A stretch of DNA of 32,218 nucleotides from JAEUIV01 sp033763795. GTDB taxonomy: Bacteria > Planctomycetota > Phycisphaerae > Phycisphaerales > UBA1924. How positions within the stretch are numbered: position 1 is the stretch's first letter; each line of letters opens with the position of its first letter. The notes beneath the pieces were generated by a model. That model had not been told where the DNA came from, did not search any database, and saw only the letters and a list, made by a program, of their open reading frames with translations. The translations under genes and the position numbers were made by a program. The stretch lies in the NCBI GenBank assembly GCA_033763795.1, contig JANRJV010000085.1:1-32218 (forward strand), in the 5' to 3' direction. Below, one piece after another: positions 1 through 7,084 of the stretch.

Positions 1-134
1 GCGGAGACTTGTTTGGCGAAGTCGGCGGGGGAGAGGGCGGCCTCGCCGGGGGCGCTGGGAGTGCCGGCGTTAGTGGACGATGCCAGAGTGAGGAAGGAGA
101 TGATGAACGCCGCGGGGCTTCGGGAGCGCTTCAT
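1..134 (-). CDS. Secreted protein, N-terminal part only (runs off the left edge)
   Basis: The minus-strand frame from the ATG at 134 stays open to the window edge and reads MKRSRSPAAFIISFLTLASS followed by TNAGTPSAPGEAALS. It has a basic N-terminus, a hydrophobic core of about 12 residues and a small-residue region around residues 19-24, as in a Sec signal peptide with cleavage near the NAG. Codons end mostly in C, like the other minus-strand genes here, which supports real coding. It is divergent from the nucleotidase at 216 with an 81-base gap. No Shine-Dalgarno site is visible. Only about 44 codons are present, so the function is unknown. Confidence 0.6.
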   Translation of the reverse strand, partial: MKRSRSPAAFIISFLTLASSTNAGTPSAPGEAALSPADFAKQVS

Positions 135-215
135 GGAGAACGAGTACGCTTTGTATCCCTCTCCTGGTTCGAGAGTCGTGTTCGCACGTGGTCATGAATA
201 CTCTGGAATACTGAC

Positions 216-1247
216 ATGTCCGACCTGCCGCGGAAGCTTGAGGCCGCCCGATCCGCCGTGTTTCACGCGTGCGCGGTGTGCCGGCGTGTGCAGTCGGAGT
301 TGTCGGCGATCCGCTCGCTGACGAAGGACGACCGGAGCCCTGTGACGGTGGCGGACTTTGCGTCGCAGGCTGTGGTGGCGCGGACGCTGATGGAGTCGCT
401 GGGTGATGTGGTGCTGGTGGGGGAGGAGAGCGCGGCGGAGCTGCGGCGTCTGCAGTCGGAGGGCTCGACGGAGCTTGTCGAGGCGGTGCTGCGGGAGGTG
501 CGGCTGGTGTGGCCCGGCGCGACGCTGGACGAGGTTCTGGACGCGATCGATGTCGGAGCGGCGGAACCGCCCACGGACTTGGTTCACGGGTTCTGGACGC
601 TGGACCCGATCGACGGGACGAAGGGGTTTCTGCGGGGCGAGCAGTACTCGATCTCGCTGGCGTGGATCGAGAACGGGGCGCCGGTGATCGGGGTGCTTGG
701 GTGTCCGAACATGTCGAAGGATCTGAGCCGGCCGCTGGATGAGCGGGACGAGTCGGGGACGATCTACTGGGCGGAGGCGGGTCAGGGGCTGTACGAGGTG
801 TCGGCGCGGGACGCGAAGGACCGTGCGACGCGGATCCGTCGGCTGGAGCCGGCGGAGGGTGAGCCTCTGCGGCTGTGCGAGAGCGTGGAGAGCGGGCACA
901 CGAGCCACGATGACGCGGAGATGATCATGGAGCGCGTGGGGGAGGTGGCGGAGCCTCTGCGGCTGGATGGTCAGGGGAAGTACGCGGTGGTGGGTCGGGG
1001 TCAGGCGGACGTGTATCTGCGGCTGCCGCGGAAGAGCGGGTATGTGGAGCGGATCTGGGATCACGCGGCGGGGGCGCTGGTGGCGGCGGAGGGGGGCTGC
1101 GCGGTGACGGACGTGCGCGGGTCGCTGCTGGACTTTTCGCGTGGTAAGGGTCTGGAGAACAACCGCGGGATCGTGGTGGCGGCGCCGGCGCTGCACGGGC
1201 GGATCATGGGAGCGATCGGGGCGCTGGGGCTGTTCCGGGACGTGTGA
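216..1247 (+). CDS. 3'(2'),5'-bisphosphate nucleotidase (PAP phosphatase, HAL2/CysQ type)
   Basis: Predicted Mg-dependent phosphatase of the inositol monophosphatase superfamily that hydrolyses 3'-phosphoadenosine 5'-phosphate (PAP, also PAPS) to AMP (or APS). Visible motifs: acidic metal-site segment VGEES (residues 68-72), DPIDGTKGF (130-138, with D130, D133 and T135), and WDHAAG (281-286). The sequence DPIDGTKGFLRGEQYSIS is characteristic of the HAL2-like branch rather than of true inositol monophosphatases, and 343 residues is usual for that branch. ATG at 216 is preceded by no clear ribosome site. PAP is the by-product of sulfotransferases and of assimilatory PAPS reduction, so the ATP sulfurylase at 9770-10939 makes a sulfation link plausible, although no sulfotransferase is seen here. 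Confidence 0.88.
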   Translation: MSDLPRKLEAARSAVFHACAVCRRVQSELSAIRSLTKDDRSPVTVADFASQAVVARTLMESLGDVVLVGEESAAELRRLQSEGSTELVEAVLREVRLVWPGATLDEVLDAIDVGAAEPPTDLVHGFWTLDPIDGTKGFLRGEQYSISLAWIENGAPVIGVLGCPNMSKDLSRPLDERDESGTIYWAEAGQGLYEVSARDAKDRATRIRRLEPAEGEPLRLCESVESGHTSHDDAEMIMERVGEVAEPLRLDGQGKYAVVGRGQADVYLRLPRKSGYVERIWDHAAGALVAAEGGCAVTDVRGSLLDFSRGKGLENNRGIVVAAPALHGRIMGAIGALGLFRDV

Positions 1248-1338
1248 GGTCGTGGGCGCGGGCGGCGGTCGATGCTGCCGCTTTGTTCCTTAGGTACGGG
1301 GCGTTGATGGCGGCGCGGCGTGGTTCCGCGCGGCGCGG

Positions 1339-1360
1339 TGTGCATGCGGTGTGCATGCGG
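1339..1360. repeat. Perfect tandem duplication of an 11-mer
   Basis: TGTGCATGCGG occurs twice back to back (1339-1349 and 1350-1360), followed by a degraded third start TGTGCGAG. It lies in the gene-free interval after the nucleotidase gene. The function is unknown. Confidence 0.75.
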
Positions 1361-1606
1361 TGTGCGAGTTGTGGGTGGTGTGGGCGCGCGGGGCGGGCGA
1401 GCGCGCGGATGGAGCGAGGGGTTGCGCGGAGCCGCGCAAAGAACGCGCTCATGCGGAACGGCATCGATGAGCGGCGCCGGGGACAAAGGGCCCGAGATCG
1501 GGCATGCGCGCTGCGAAACCGCCGGGGCGACCCGAACGAAGATTCAAGAAATCCGAACAATTTCGGTCGATGGTGTGTATCATCTTTTTCGATCTCTCTC
1601 TCCTCC

Positions 1607-1648
1607 AGCGGGGCGCCGTTGAACAAATGGCGCCCTGCTTTGCTTTTT
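1607..1648 (+). terminator. Terminator-like hairpin with T-rich tail in the leader of the epimerase gene
   Basis: Left arm AGCGGGGCGCC (1607-1617), 11-base loop (1618-1628), right arm GGCGCCCTGCT (1629-1639). All 11 positions pair, one as a G-T wobble. The tail TTGCTTTTT follows at 1640-1648. This is the shape of an intrinsic terminator on the plus strand. It lies about 360 bases after the nucleotidase stop but only 36 bases before the epimerase start, so it may end the upstream transcript or act as an attenuator. Confidence 0.6.
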
Positions 1649-1684
1649 GGGGGCGGGGTCTGTTGAGCGTGGTCCGGCGGGATC

Positions 1685-2695
1685 GTGGATGATGGCGTGG
1701 TGGAGATTGAGAGTCCCATCCTGGTGACGGGAGCCGCGGGGTTCATCGGTTCGCACGTGGCTGAGGCGCTGGTGGTGCGTGGCTGCGATGTGGTCGGCTA
1801 CGACAATTTCGACGGGTTTTACGCCGAGGCGCGGAAGCGGTCGAACATCGCGGAGGTGGAGCGTGCGGCGGCCGGGGGTGGGGGCCGTTTCCGGCTGGTT
1901 GAGGGGGACATCTGCGACGCGGCGGCGCTGGAGGGGGCGCTGCGGGGTTGCGGGGTGCGGGGGGTGATTCACCTTGCGGCGCGGGCGGGGGTGCGGCCCA
2001 GCATTGCGCAGCCCGCGGCGTATGCGCGGACGAACGTCGAGGGGACGACGGTGGTGCTGGACGCGGCGGCGCGGGCGGGGTGCTCGCGGGTGGTGGCGGC
2101 GTCATCGAGCTCGGTGTACGGGAACAACCCGAAGGTGCCGTTCGCGGAGTCGGACGCCGTGGACCATCCGATCAGTCCGTACGCGGCGACGAAGAAGGCG
2201 TGCGAGCTGGTGGGGCACTGTCAGCATGCGCTGACGGGGATGCCGGTGGGGATGCTGCGGTTTTTCACGGTGTTCGGTCCCCGGCAGAGGCCCGACCTTG
2301 CGATTGCGCAGTTCCTGGAGCGGGTTAGCTCCGGGAAGCCGATCCGGATGTTCGGGGACGGGAGCACGAGCCGGGACTACACGTACGTCGATGACATCGT
2401 TTCGGGGGTTCTGTCGGCGTACGAGCGTGTCGGGGCGCACGGGTACCGGGTGTGGAACCTTGGGGGGAACCAGCCTGTGAAGCTGTCGGAGATGATCGGG
2501 GTGATCGAGCGCGTGACGGGCCGGGCCGCGCTGATCGAGCGGGCGGAGATGCAGGCTGGGGATGTTGAGCGGACGTACGCGGACCTGAGCCGGAGCGCGG
2601 CGGAGCTTGGGTATGGGCCGCGGGTGAGCTTTGAGGAGGGGGTCAGACGGCAGTGGGAGTGGATGAGGGGCGTGGGAGGGGTGCGCGGGGCGTGA
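1685..2695 (+). CDS. NAD-dependent sugar epimerase, UDP-glucuronate 4-epimerase-like
   Basis: Extended short-chain dehydrogenase of the GalE/UDP-glucuronate 4-epimerase group. Near the N-terminus it has the NAD-binding motif TGAAGFIGSHV; further on are SSSSVYG, the catalytic YAATK (YxxxK) and RFFTVFGPRQRPDLA. The C-terminal GDVERTYADLSRSAAELGY is typical of UDP-glucuronate 4-epimerases, which convert UDP-GlcA to UDP-GalA. About 336 residues is the normal length. The start is uncertain: GTG at 1685, with in-frame GTGs at 1697 and 1700, and no clear ribosome site. The substrate UDP-GlcA would come from the dehydrogenase at 30481-31842. Its 3' end overlaps the convergent amidotransferase gene by 53 bases. 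Exact sugar specificity cannot be proved from sequence. Confidence 0.85.
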   Translation: MDDGVVEIESPILVTGAAGFIGSHVAEALVVRGCDVVGYDNFDGFYAEARKRSNIAEVERAAAGGGGRFRLVEGDICDAAALEGALRGCGVRGVIHLAARAGVRPSIAQPAAYARTNVEGTTVVLDAAARAGCSRVVAASSSSVYGNNPKVPFAESDAVDHPISPYAATKKACELVGHCQHALTGMPVGMLRFFTVFGPRQRPDLAIAQFLERVSSGKPIRMFGDGSTSRDYTYVDDIVSGVLSAYERVGAHGYRVWNLGGNQPVKLSEMIGVIERVTGRAALIERAEMQAGDVERTYADLSRSAAELGYGPRVSFEEGVRRQWEWMRGVGGVRGA

Positions 2696-4595
2696 CGGGC
2701 GTGTTGATGGAGGAGACGTAGGCGCCCAGGACGCAGAGTCCCCAGGCGCGGGACCAGATGGGGGTTTCGGGTTCTGCGAGGAAGGCGCGCCAGACGGTGT
2801 CGATTCCGCCGCTGGAGAGCAGGCCGCAGCCCCGGAGCGCGGCGAGGGATGACTCGCAGAGGTCTCGGAGGGAGGAGGCCATCCACCTGCGGATGGGGAG
2901 GCTGAAGCCGCGCTTGCCGAGGGTGAGGAGTTCGGGGCGGAGCAGCTCGGGGAATGTGTGTCTGAGGAGATGCTTGTTGGCGCGCCAGTGGGGCATGCGT
3001 ACGGCGGCGGGTATGGGCATGACGGCGTTGAGGACGGCGGTGTCGAAGAAGGGGACGCGGATCTCGAGGCTGTGGGCCATGCCGTTGGTATCGCTGTCGC
3101 GGAGGAGCATGTTGCCGTCGTAGAAGGCCATTTCGAGTCTTGAGACGGAGACGACGGGGTCGAGCTCGTCTATCTCTACGTTCTCGAGGGCTTCGGGCGG
3201 GATGAACTCGGGGGAGAGGCCCATCTCGTCGGCCTTGAGGCCCAGGGCGGCGAGCTGGCGCGCGGACATGGTGCGGCGGCGCTGAAAGTAGAGGTCGGCG
3301 AGGGTTCCGGAGCTCTCGGCGATCTCCATGAGTTTCTGGCGGTAGGCGTAGGGCCGACCGACGGCGGCGAGTCGGGCGAGGAGGGTGCGTGCGGGGCGGG
3401 GCATGAAGCGGATGTGGCGCATGAGGCCCTGGAGCCGTGGGACGTCGACGAAGGATGTGTAGCCGCAGAAGAGCTCGTCTCCGCCGAGGCCTGAGAGGGC
3501 GACGGTGATGCCGGCGCGTTTGACGGCTCCTGAGACGACGTATGTGTTGAGGCCGTCGATGCTGGGCTGGTCGAGGGCGCGGAGCCAGTGCTCGACGCTG
3601 CCGAGTGCTTCCTGCGCGGTGATCTGCACGTCGACGTGCGGGATGCCGAAGGCCTGGGCGGTGCGTGCGGCGGGTGCGGACTCCGACATGTCGGGGTTTT
3701 CTTCGAAGCCGACGGTGTAGGCGCGGATGTCGGAGATGTGCCTGGCGGCGAGGCCGGCGATGATGGTGGAGTCGAGCCCTGAGGAGAGGAAGACGCCCAC
3801 GGGGACGTCGGAGACGAGGTGGTCGCGGACGGAGGCGGTGAGGGTTTCGCGGATGCGCTCGGTTGCTTCGGTCTCGTCGATGGTGTTGTCGACGGGCGGC
3901 GGTCGCCAGTAGCGCGTGGGGGGCTTTGGGGCGCGGTCGAGTACGGAGTCGAGAGAGATCTCCTGGAACGATCCGGCGGGGAAGGCGTAGACGTCCTCGA
4001 AGATGGTGGCGGGTTCCTGGACGGCGCCGTAGGCGAGCATGGTGGCGACGGCGCGTCTGCTGATGGTTCTGCTGGCGACGCCGCTGGCGACGAGGGCGCG
4101 GACCTCGCTGGCGGCGGCGAGCATTCCCGCGGAGCGTGCGACGAAGAGCGGCTTGATTCCGAGCGGGTCGCGTGCGAGGACGATGGTGCGTGCGGCGCGG
4201 CGGAGCCAGACGATGGCGTACATGCCCTGGAATCGTCTGAGGACGTCGGGCCCCCATCGGACGAGGGCGTGGAGCATGACCTCGGTGTCGCTGCGGCCTC
4301 TGAAGCGGACGCCGAGCTGCTCGAGCTCTGCGCGGAAGACCTGGAAGTTGTAGAGCTCTCCGTTGTAGATGAGGAGGTCGCCGGTCTCGGGGTGGGCCAT
4401 GGGCTGGTGGCCGAGCGGCGAGAGATCGATGATTGAGAGGCGTCTCTGGCCCAGGCCGACGGTGATGTCGCCCAGCGTGACGAGTTCAATGCCCGAGTCG
4501 TCGGGCCCGCGGTGGATCTGTGCGCATGTGGCGGCGTCGAGCGCGGTTTCGACCGCGCGCGGGTCACGTCCGACGATTGCCGCGATGCCGCACAT
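2643..4595 (-). CDS. asnB: AsnB-type glutamine-dependent amidotransferase
   Basis: Class II glutamine amidotransferase fused to an ATP-dependent amide synthetase, as in asparagine synthase B. The N-terminal Cys nucleophile follows the start Met (MCGIAAIVG). RRLSIIDLSPLGHQPM and YNGELYNF are the standard glutaminase signatures. The ATP pyrophosphatase loop reads LSSGLDST (usually SGGxDS), and LSGLGGDELFCGY follows. At 650 residues it is family length, with a short Pro/Thr/Arg-rich C-terminal tail that lies in the 53-base overlap with the epimerase gene. In polysaccharide loci such enzymes often amidate uronic acids rather than make free asparagine, and the nearby uronic-acid genes favour that (inference). 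A hairpin (4602-4617) sits just upstream of the ATG and may limit initiation. Confidence 0.9.
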   Translation of the reverse strand: MCGIAAIVGRDPRAVETALDAATCAQIHRGPDDSGIELVTLGDITVGLGQRRLSIIDLSPLGHQPMAHPETGDLLIYNGELYNFQVFRAELEQLGVRFRGRSDTEVMLHALVRWGPDVLRRFQGMYAIVWLRRAARTIVLARDPLGIKPLFVARSAGMLAAASEVRALVASGVASRTISRRAVATMLAYGAVQEPATIFEDVYAFPAGSFQEISLDSVLDRAPKPPTRYWRPPPVDNTIDETEATERIRETLTASVRDHLVSDVPVGVFLSSGLDSTIIAGLAARHISDIRAYTVGFEENPDMSESAPAARTAQAFGIPHVDVQITAQEALGSVEHWLRALDQPSIDGLNTYVVSGAVKRAGITVALSGLGGDELFCGYTSFVDVPRLQGLMRHIRFMPRPARTLLARLAAVGRPYAYRQKLMEIAESSGTLADLYFQRRRTMSARQLAALGLKADEMGLSPEFIPPEALENVEIDELDPVVSVSRLEMAFYDGNMLLRDSDTNGMAHSLEIRVPFFDTAVLNAVMPIPAAVRMPHWRANKHLLRHTFPELLRPELLTLGKRGFSLPIRRWMASSLRDLCESSLAALRGCGLLSSGGIDTVWRAFLAEPETPIWSRAWGLCVLGAYVSSINTPVTPRAPLPRPSSTPTAV

Positions 4596-4601
4596 CCGTT
4601 A

Positions 4602-4617
4602 CCCGCCCGGTGGCGGG
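4602..4617 (-). promoter_or_regulatory. Hairpin abutting the asnB start codon
   Basis: CCCGCC (4602-4607), loop CGGT, GGCGGG (4612-4617) form a perfect 6-bp stem. On the minus-strand transcript it ends 6 bases before the ATG at 4595, where a ribosome site would be expected. No Shine-Dalgarno sequence is otherwise visible. It could dampen initiation or be incidental in such GC-rich DNA. Confidence 0.35.
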
Positions 4618-4832
4618 ACTACCTCCAACGCCCTACTCCACTTCCGTTTCACGAGCGCCCCCGGTTCACCGCTGCTGGACAAGACTGCATCACCATCGGT
4701 CGAAATTGCCCCCCATCGCTCCGAGCGTTTTGGCAGTGGAGCGTATCAGGGCGGGGCGTTGGGTTCTCGGCTGAGGTACGCCGACGGTCGGTGAGCGTCA
4801 GCCAGTGAATCCCCTGCAAAATGTTCGGGAAT

Positions 4833-5846
4833 TCATGGTTCTTGCCGGAATCGGGCTAAAGCGGGGCGGAGGGTGGCGGCGAGGTATTGGCGGTATTCAG
4901 CCGCGTCTTCGGGCTTGAGGAGGACGTCCCAGAAGGCGGCGCCGGAGGCGCCGTGGAGGCGGGGTTCGGCGAGGGACCGGTCGAGGTCTGCGGGGTCGAG
5001 GAGCTTGAGGCCGTGGGTCTTGTTCATGACGTCGTAGCGGATCCAGATGAGGGCGATGACGGGCTTGTCCGGCCCGCCGAGGGCGCGTGCGACGCCGACG
5101 GTGTTGCGGAGGTGGTTTTCGTAGAAGTCTTTGGTTGCTTCGCCGGGGCCGGGCTTCTGGCCGGCGGGTGCGGTCTTGTTGAACATGTAACAGCAGGGGA
5201 AGAGGGCGTCGGAGGCCTTGTAGAGCCAGTCGAGCTTGCCGTCGGGGAGGTTGTGGTGGGGCCAGGGGATGCCGTAGTACCCCCATTTGGCGTTGGGGCG
5301 GGCGGCGCGGCAGACGCGGAGGGTTTCGAGGAGGAAGGTGCGGGCGGCGGACTCGAAGCCGGCCTTGGCGAGTCGTTCGATGTCGCGTTCGGAGCGTTGT
5401 GGGTTTCGCTGGCGGACGAGCTGTCGCGAGAGGTTCTTGTACTCGTCGCGTGAGACTTCCCAGAGGGGGTCCCAACCTTCGTAGTCGATGACGACGTAGC
5501 CGGCGAAGGCGCGGTCGGGGATGAACTTGTCGATGTCGAGGGTGAGCTTGGCGAGGTGGGCGGGGAGGTCGGCGGCCTGGGGGACGCCGCCGTGGAACTT
5601 GGCGCCTTCGTGGAATCGCGGGTAGAGGCCGAAGTCCTGCTGATAGACCATGATGCAGTCGGTGCGCACGCCGAGGGTTTCCGGGGCGAGGCCTGCGGCG
5701 TGTGGGCCCGAGACGCACCAGTAGAAGGTGTAGGGTCGGTCTGCGCGCTGCGGCTGGGAGGTCTGCTGGTCGGCGCGGGCGAAGGCGGCGAGGGCGAGCG
5801 AGAGCGCCAGTACGAGCGAACGCGCGAGAGCGGCGGCTGGAGTCAT
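4833..5846 (-). CDS. Secreted hyaluronidase-like protein, family GH56 (bacterial relative)
   Basis: A 337-residue protein with a signal peptide (residues 1-25; LVLALSLALAAFARA, likely cut after ARA). The chain follows the order of animal and venom hyaluronidases: a first strand YTFYWCVSGP; VVIDYEGWDPLW (118-129), matching the GH56 active-site block with D121 and E123 in the D-x-E catalytic arrangement; FESAARTFLLETLRV (164-178); KWGYYGIPW (187-195); LDWLYKASDALFPCCYMFN (205-223); and a late GASGAAFW (299-306), as in the family's GxDGxxxW. GH56 enzymes hydrolyse hyaluronan or chondroitin using the substrate N-acetyl group. I assign the fold and catalytic pair with good confidence, the substrate not at all. 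The frame is open upstream to 6398 with Arg/Pro-rich noncoding-type sequence; the ATG at 5846 is chosen because the signal peptide begins there. No ribosome site is obvious. It is divergent from the gene at 5907. Confidence 0.75.
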   Translation of the reverse strand: MTPAAALARSLVLALSLALAAFARADQQTSQPQRADRPYTFYWCVSGPHAAGLAPETLGVRTDCIMVYQQDFGLYPRFHEGAKFHGGVPQAADLPAHLAKLTLDIDKFIPDRAFAGYVVIDYEGWDPLWEVSRDEYKNLSRQLVRQRNPQRSERDIERLAKAGFESAARTFLLETLRVCRAARPNAKWGYYGIPWPHHNLPDGKLDWLYKASDALFPCCYMFNKTAPAGQKPGPGEATKDFYENHLRNTVGVARALGGPDKPVIALIWIRYDVMNKTHGLKLLDPADLDRSLAEPRLHGASGAAFWDVLLKPEDAAEYRQYLAATLRPALARFRQEP

Positions 5847-5894
5847 TGCATGACGGTACCGTTCGAGATGCGTGGCGGTTCGGCGTGATGAAGC

Positions 5895-5899
5895 GGAGG
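5895..5899 (+). promoter_or_regulatory. Ribosome binding site that fixes a TTG start
   Basis: GGAGG ends 7 bases before the TTG at 5907. It is one of the best Shine-Dalgarno sites in the window, and the in-frame TGA at 5889-5891 excludes any earlier start. Confidence 0.7.
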
Positions 5900-5906
5900 C
5901 GAGCGC

Positions 5907-7031
5907 TTGGCGGATGGACCTGGACATGCGGAGTGGGGCTCGGGCCGCGTTGGGGCGGGGGACGGGGCGGGTGCGCGCTGGGGGGCTGCGGCGCTGGTGC
6001 TGGGCGGGCTGGTCGGGGCGGCGCCGTGGGCGGCGGTGGCGTCGCTGGCGTGGGAGAGAAGGCCTTATCCGCTGGACCTTTTGAGTCATTTCACGGTGCA
6101 TCTCGGGGTGATGGCGGTTCTGCTGGCGGTGGCGCTGGCGCTGCTGGAGGCGGCGGGGGCGATCCGGCTGCGGTGGGTGGCGCTGAGCTACGCGCTGGCG
6201 GGGGCGGCGCTTCTGGCGGGGTCGAGGCTGTGGGTGCGCACGCCGGGGACGGGTGCGGAGCTGGCGGGTGCGGATCGGGTGCGGATCGTCTTCTACAACG
6301 CGTACGGGGAGCACACGCGGCATGACAACGCGTTCAACGCGTGGCTGCGCGACCGGGGGGCGGACATTGTTGTGCTGATCGACCCGCCTTGGGGGCACCT
6401 GAGCGATCAGCCCTGGCTGCGGCGTGAGCTGCCCTTCACGCTGGAGCCCAGCGCGGGGAAGCAGTGGCCCATCGTGATCGCGAGCCGGTTCCCGATGCGG
6501 GAGGAGGCGCTGGCGGAGTACAGCGAGCGTGTGAAGATGAGTTTTGTGGCGCGGCGGAGCCAGGTTGTGCGGCTGGCGTCGGGGCGCGAGTTTCTGCTAA
6601 CGGCGATGCACCCGCCTTCGCCGCGGAAGGAGCGGTATCTGCTGCTGGCGGAGCGGATCGTGGTGCGTGACGGGGAACTCATCCGCGCGTGGCGAGAGCG
6701 GACGGGGCTGCCGGCGGTGGTGGTGGGGGATTTCAACTCGTCGCCCGTGGGGCGTGTGCACCGGGTGTTCCGGAGCACGAGCGGTCTGACGGGGTGGAGC
6801 CCGCTGGTGCTGGGCGGGACGTGGCACGCGGCGCTGCCGAGGTGGGTGGCGGTGGCGATCGACCGAGCGTGGACGGGCGGTGCGGCGCGGGTTGTGCGGA
6901 TGGAGGTCGGGCCGCGGTTCCGGTCGGATCATCGTCCGGTGACTGTGGAGGTCGAGATCGGGGGCGCGATCCCCGAACAGAAGCAAGATCCGTCGGGGGC
7001 GGTCGAACCGGGGGGCGGCGCGGCCCGATAG
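5907..7031 (+). CDS. Membrane-anchored endonuclease/exonuclease/phosphatase-family protein
   Basis: About 374 residues: three hydrophobic segments (about 28-48, 66-84 and 89-106), then an EEP (DNase I-like) domain from about residue 125. Motifs: IVFYNAY (127-133), MHPPSP (234-239), VVVGDFNSSP (271-280), IDRAW (318-322) and SDHRPV (340-345), giving N131, D275, N277, D319 and H341 of the metal site. The metal-binding Glu usually found in the segment here reading ADIVVLIDPPW (152-162) seems replaced by D159. The start is a TTG at 5907: no ATG or GTG is in frame after the TGA at 5889, and a strong GGAGG (5895-5899) stands 7 bases upstream. The active domain probably faces the periplasm. The substrate (nucleic acid, phospholipid or lipid-linked sugar phosphate) is unknown. 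Confidence 0.82.
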   Translation: MADGPGHAEWGSGRVGAGDGAGARWGAAALVLGGLVGAAPWAAVASLAWERRPYPLDLLSHFTVHLGVMAVLLAVALALLEAAGAIRLRWVALSYALAGAALLAGSRLWVRTPGTGAELAGADRVRIVFYNAYGEHTRHDNAFNAWLRDRGADIVVLIDPPWGHLSDQPWLRRELPFTLEPSAGKQWPIVIASRFPMREEALAEYSERVKMSFVARRSQVVRLASGREFLLTAMHPPSPRKERYLLLAERIVVRDGELIRAWRERTGLPAVVVGDFNSSPVGRVHRVFRSTSGLTGWSPLVLGGTWHAALPRWVAVAIDRAWTGGAARVVRMEVGPRFRSDHRPVTVEVEIGGAIPEQKQDPSGAVEPGGGAAR

Positions 7032-7084
7032 AGTCTGGTCTGCACGGGCGTCCGGGGCGATGCGGATCGGAGCGCAAGGGTCTG

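Larger units (their letters stand above)
1248..1684. other. Gene-free 437-base interval
   Basis: No convincing coding frame. The left half is GC-rich and includes a perfect tandem 11-mer. The right half is less GC-rich from about 1540 and holds a TATCAT hexamer (1578-1583) that could be a -10 box, but no good -35 lies 16-18 bases upstream. A strong hairpin with a T-rich tail follows at 1607-1648, just ahead of the epimerase start. This suggests that transcription of the epimerase begins in, or is controlled within, this interval. Confidence 0.6.

Noticed and set aside
2377..4257. Long Arg/Pro-rich minus-strand frame
   Set aside because: It overlaps asnB in another frame. AsnB motifs are unambiguous in the accepted frame.
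5847..6398. Longer N-terminus for the GH56-like protein
   Set aside because: The upstream part is Arg/Pro/Gln-rich shadow of the EEP gene, and a signal peptide starts at the ATG at 5846.
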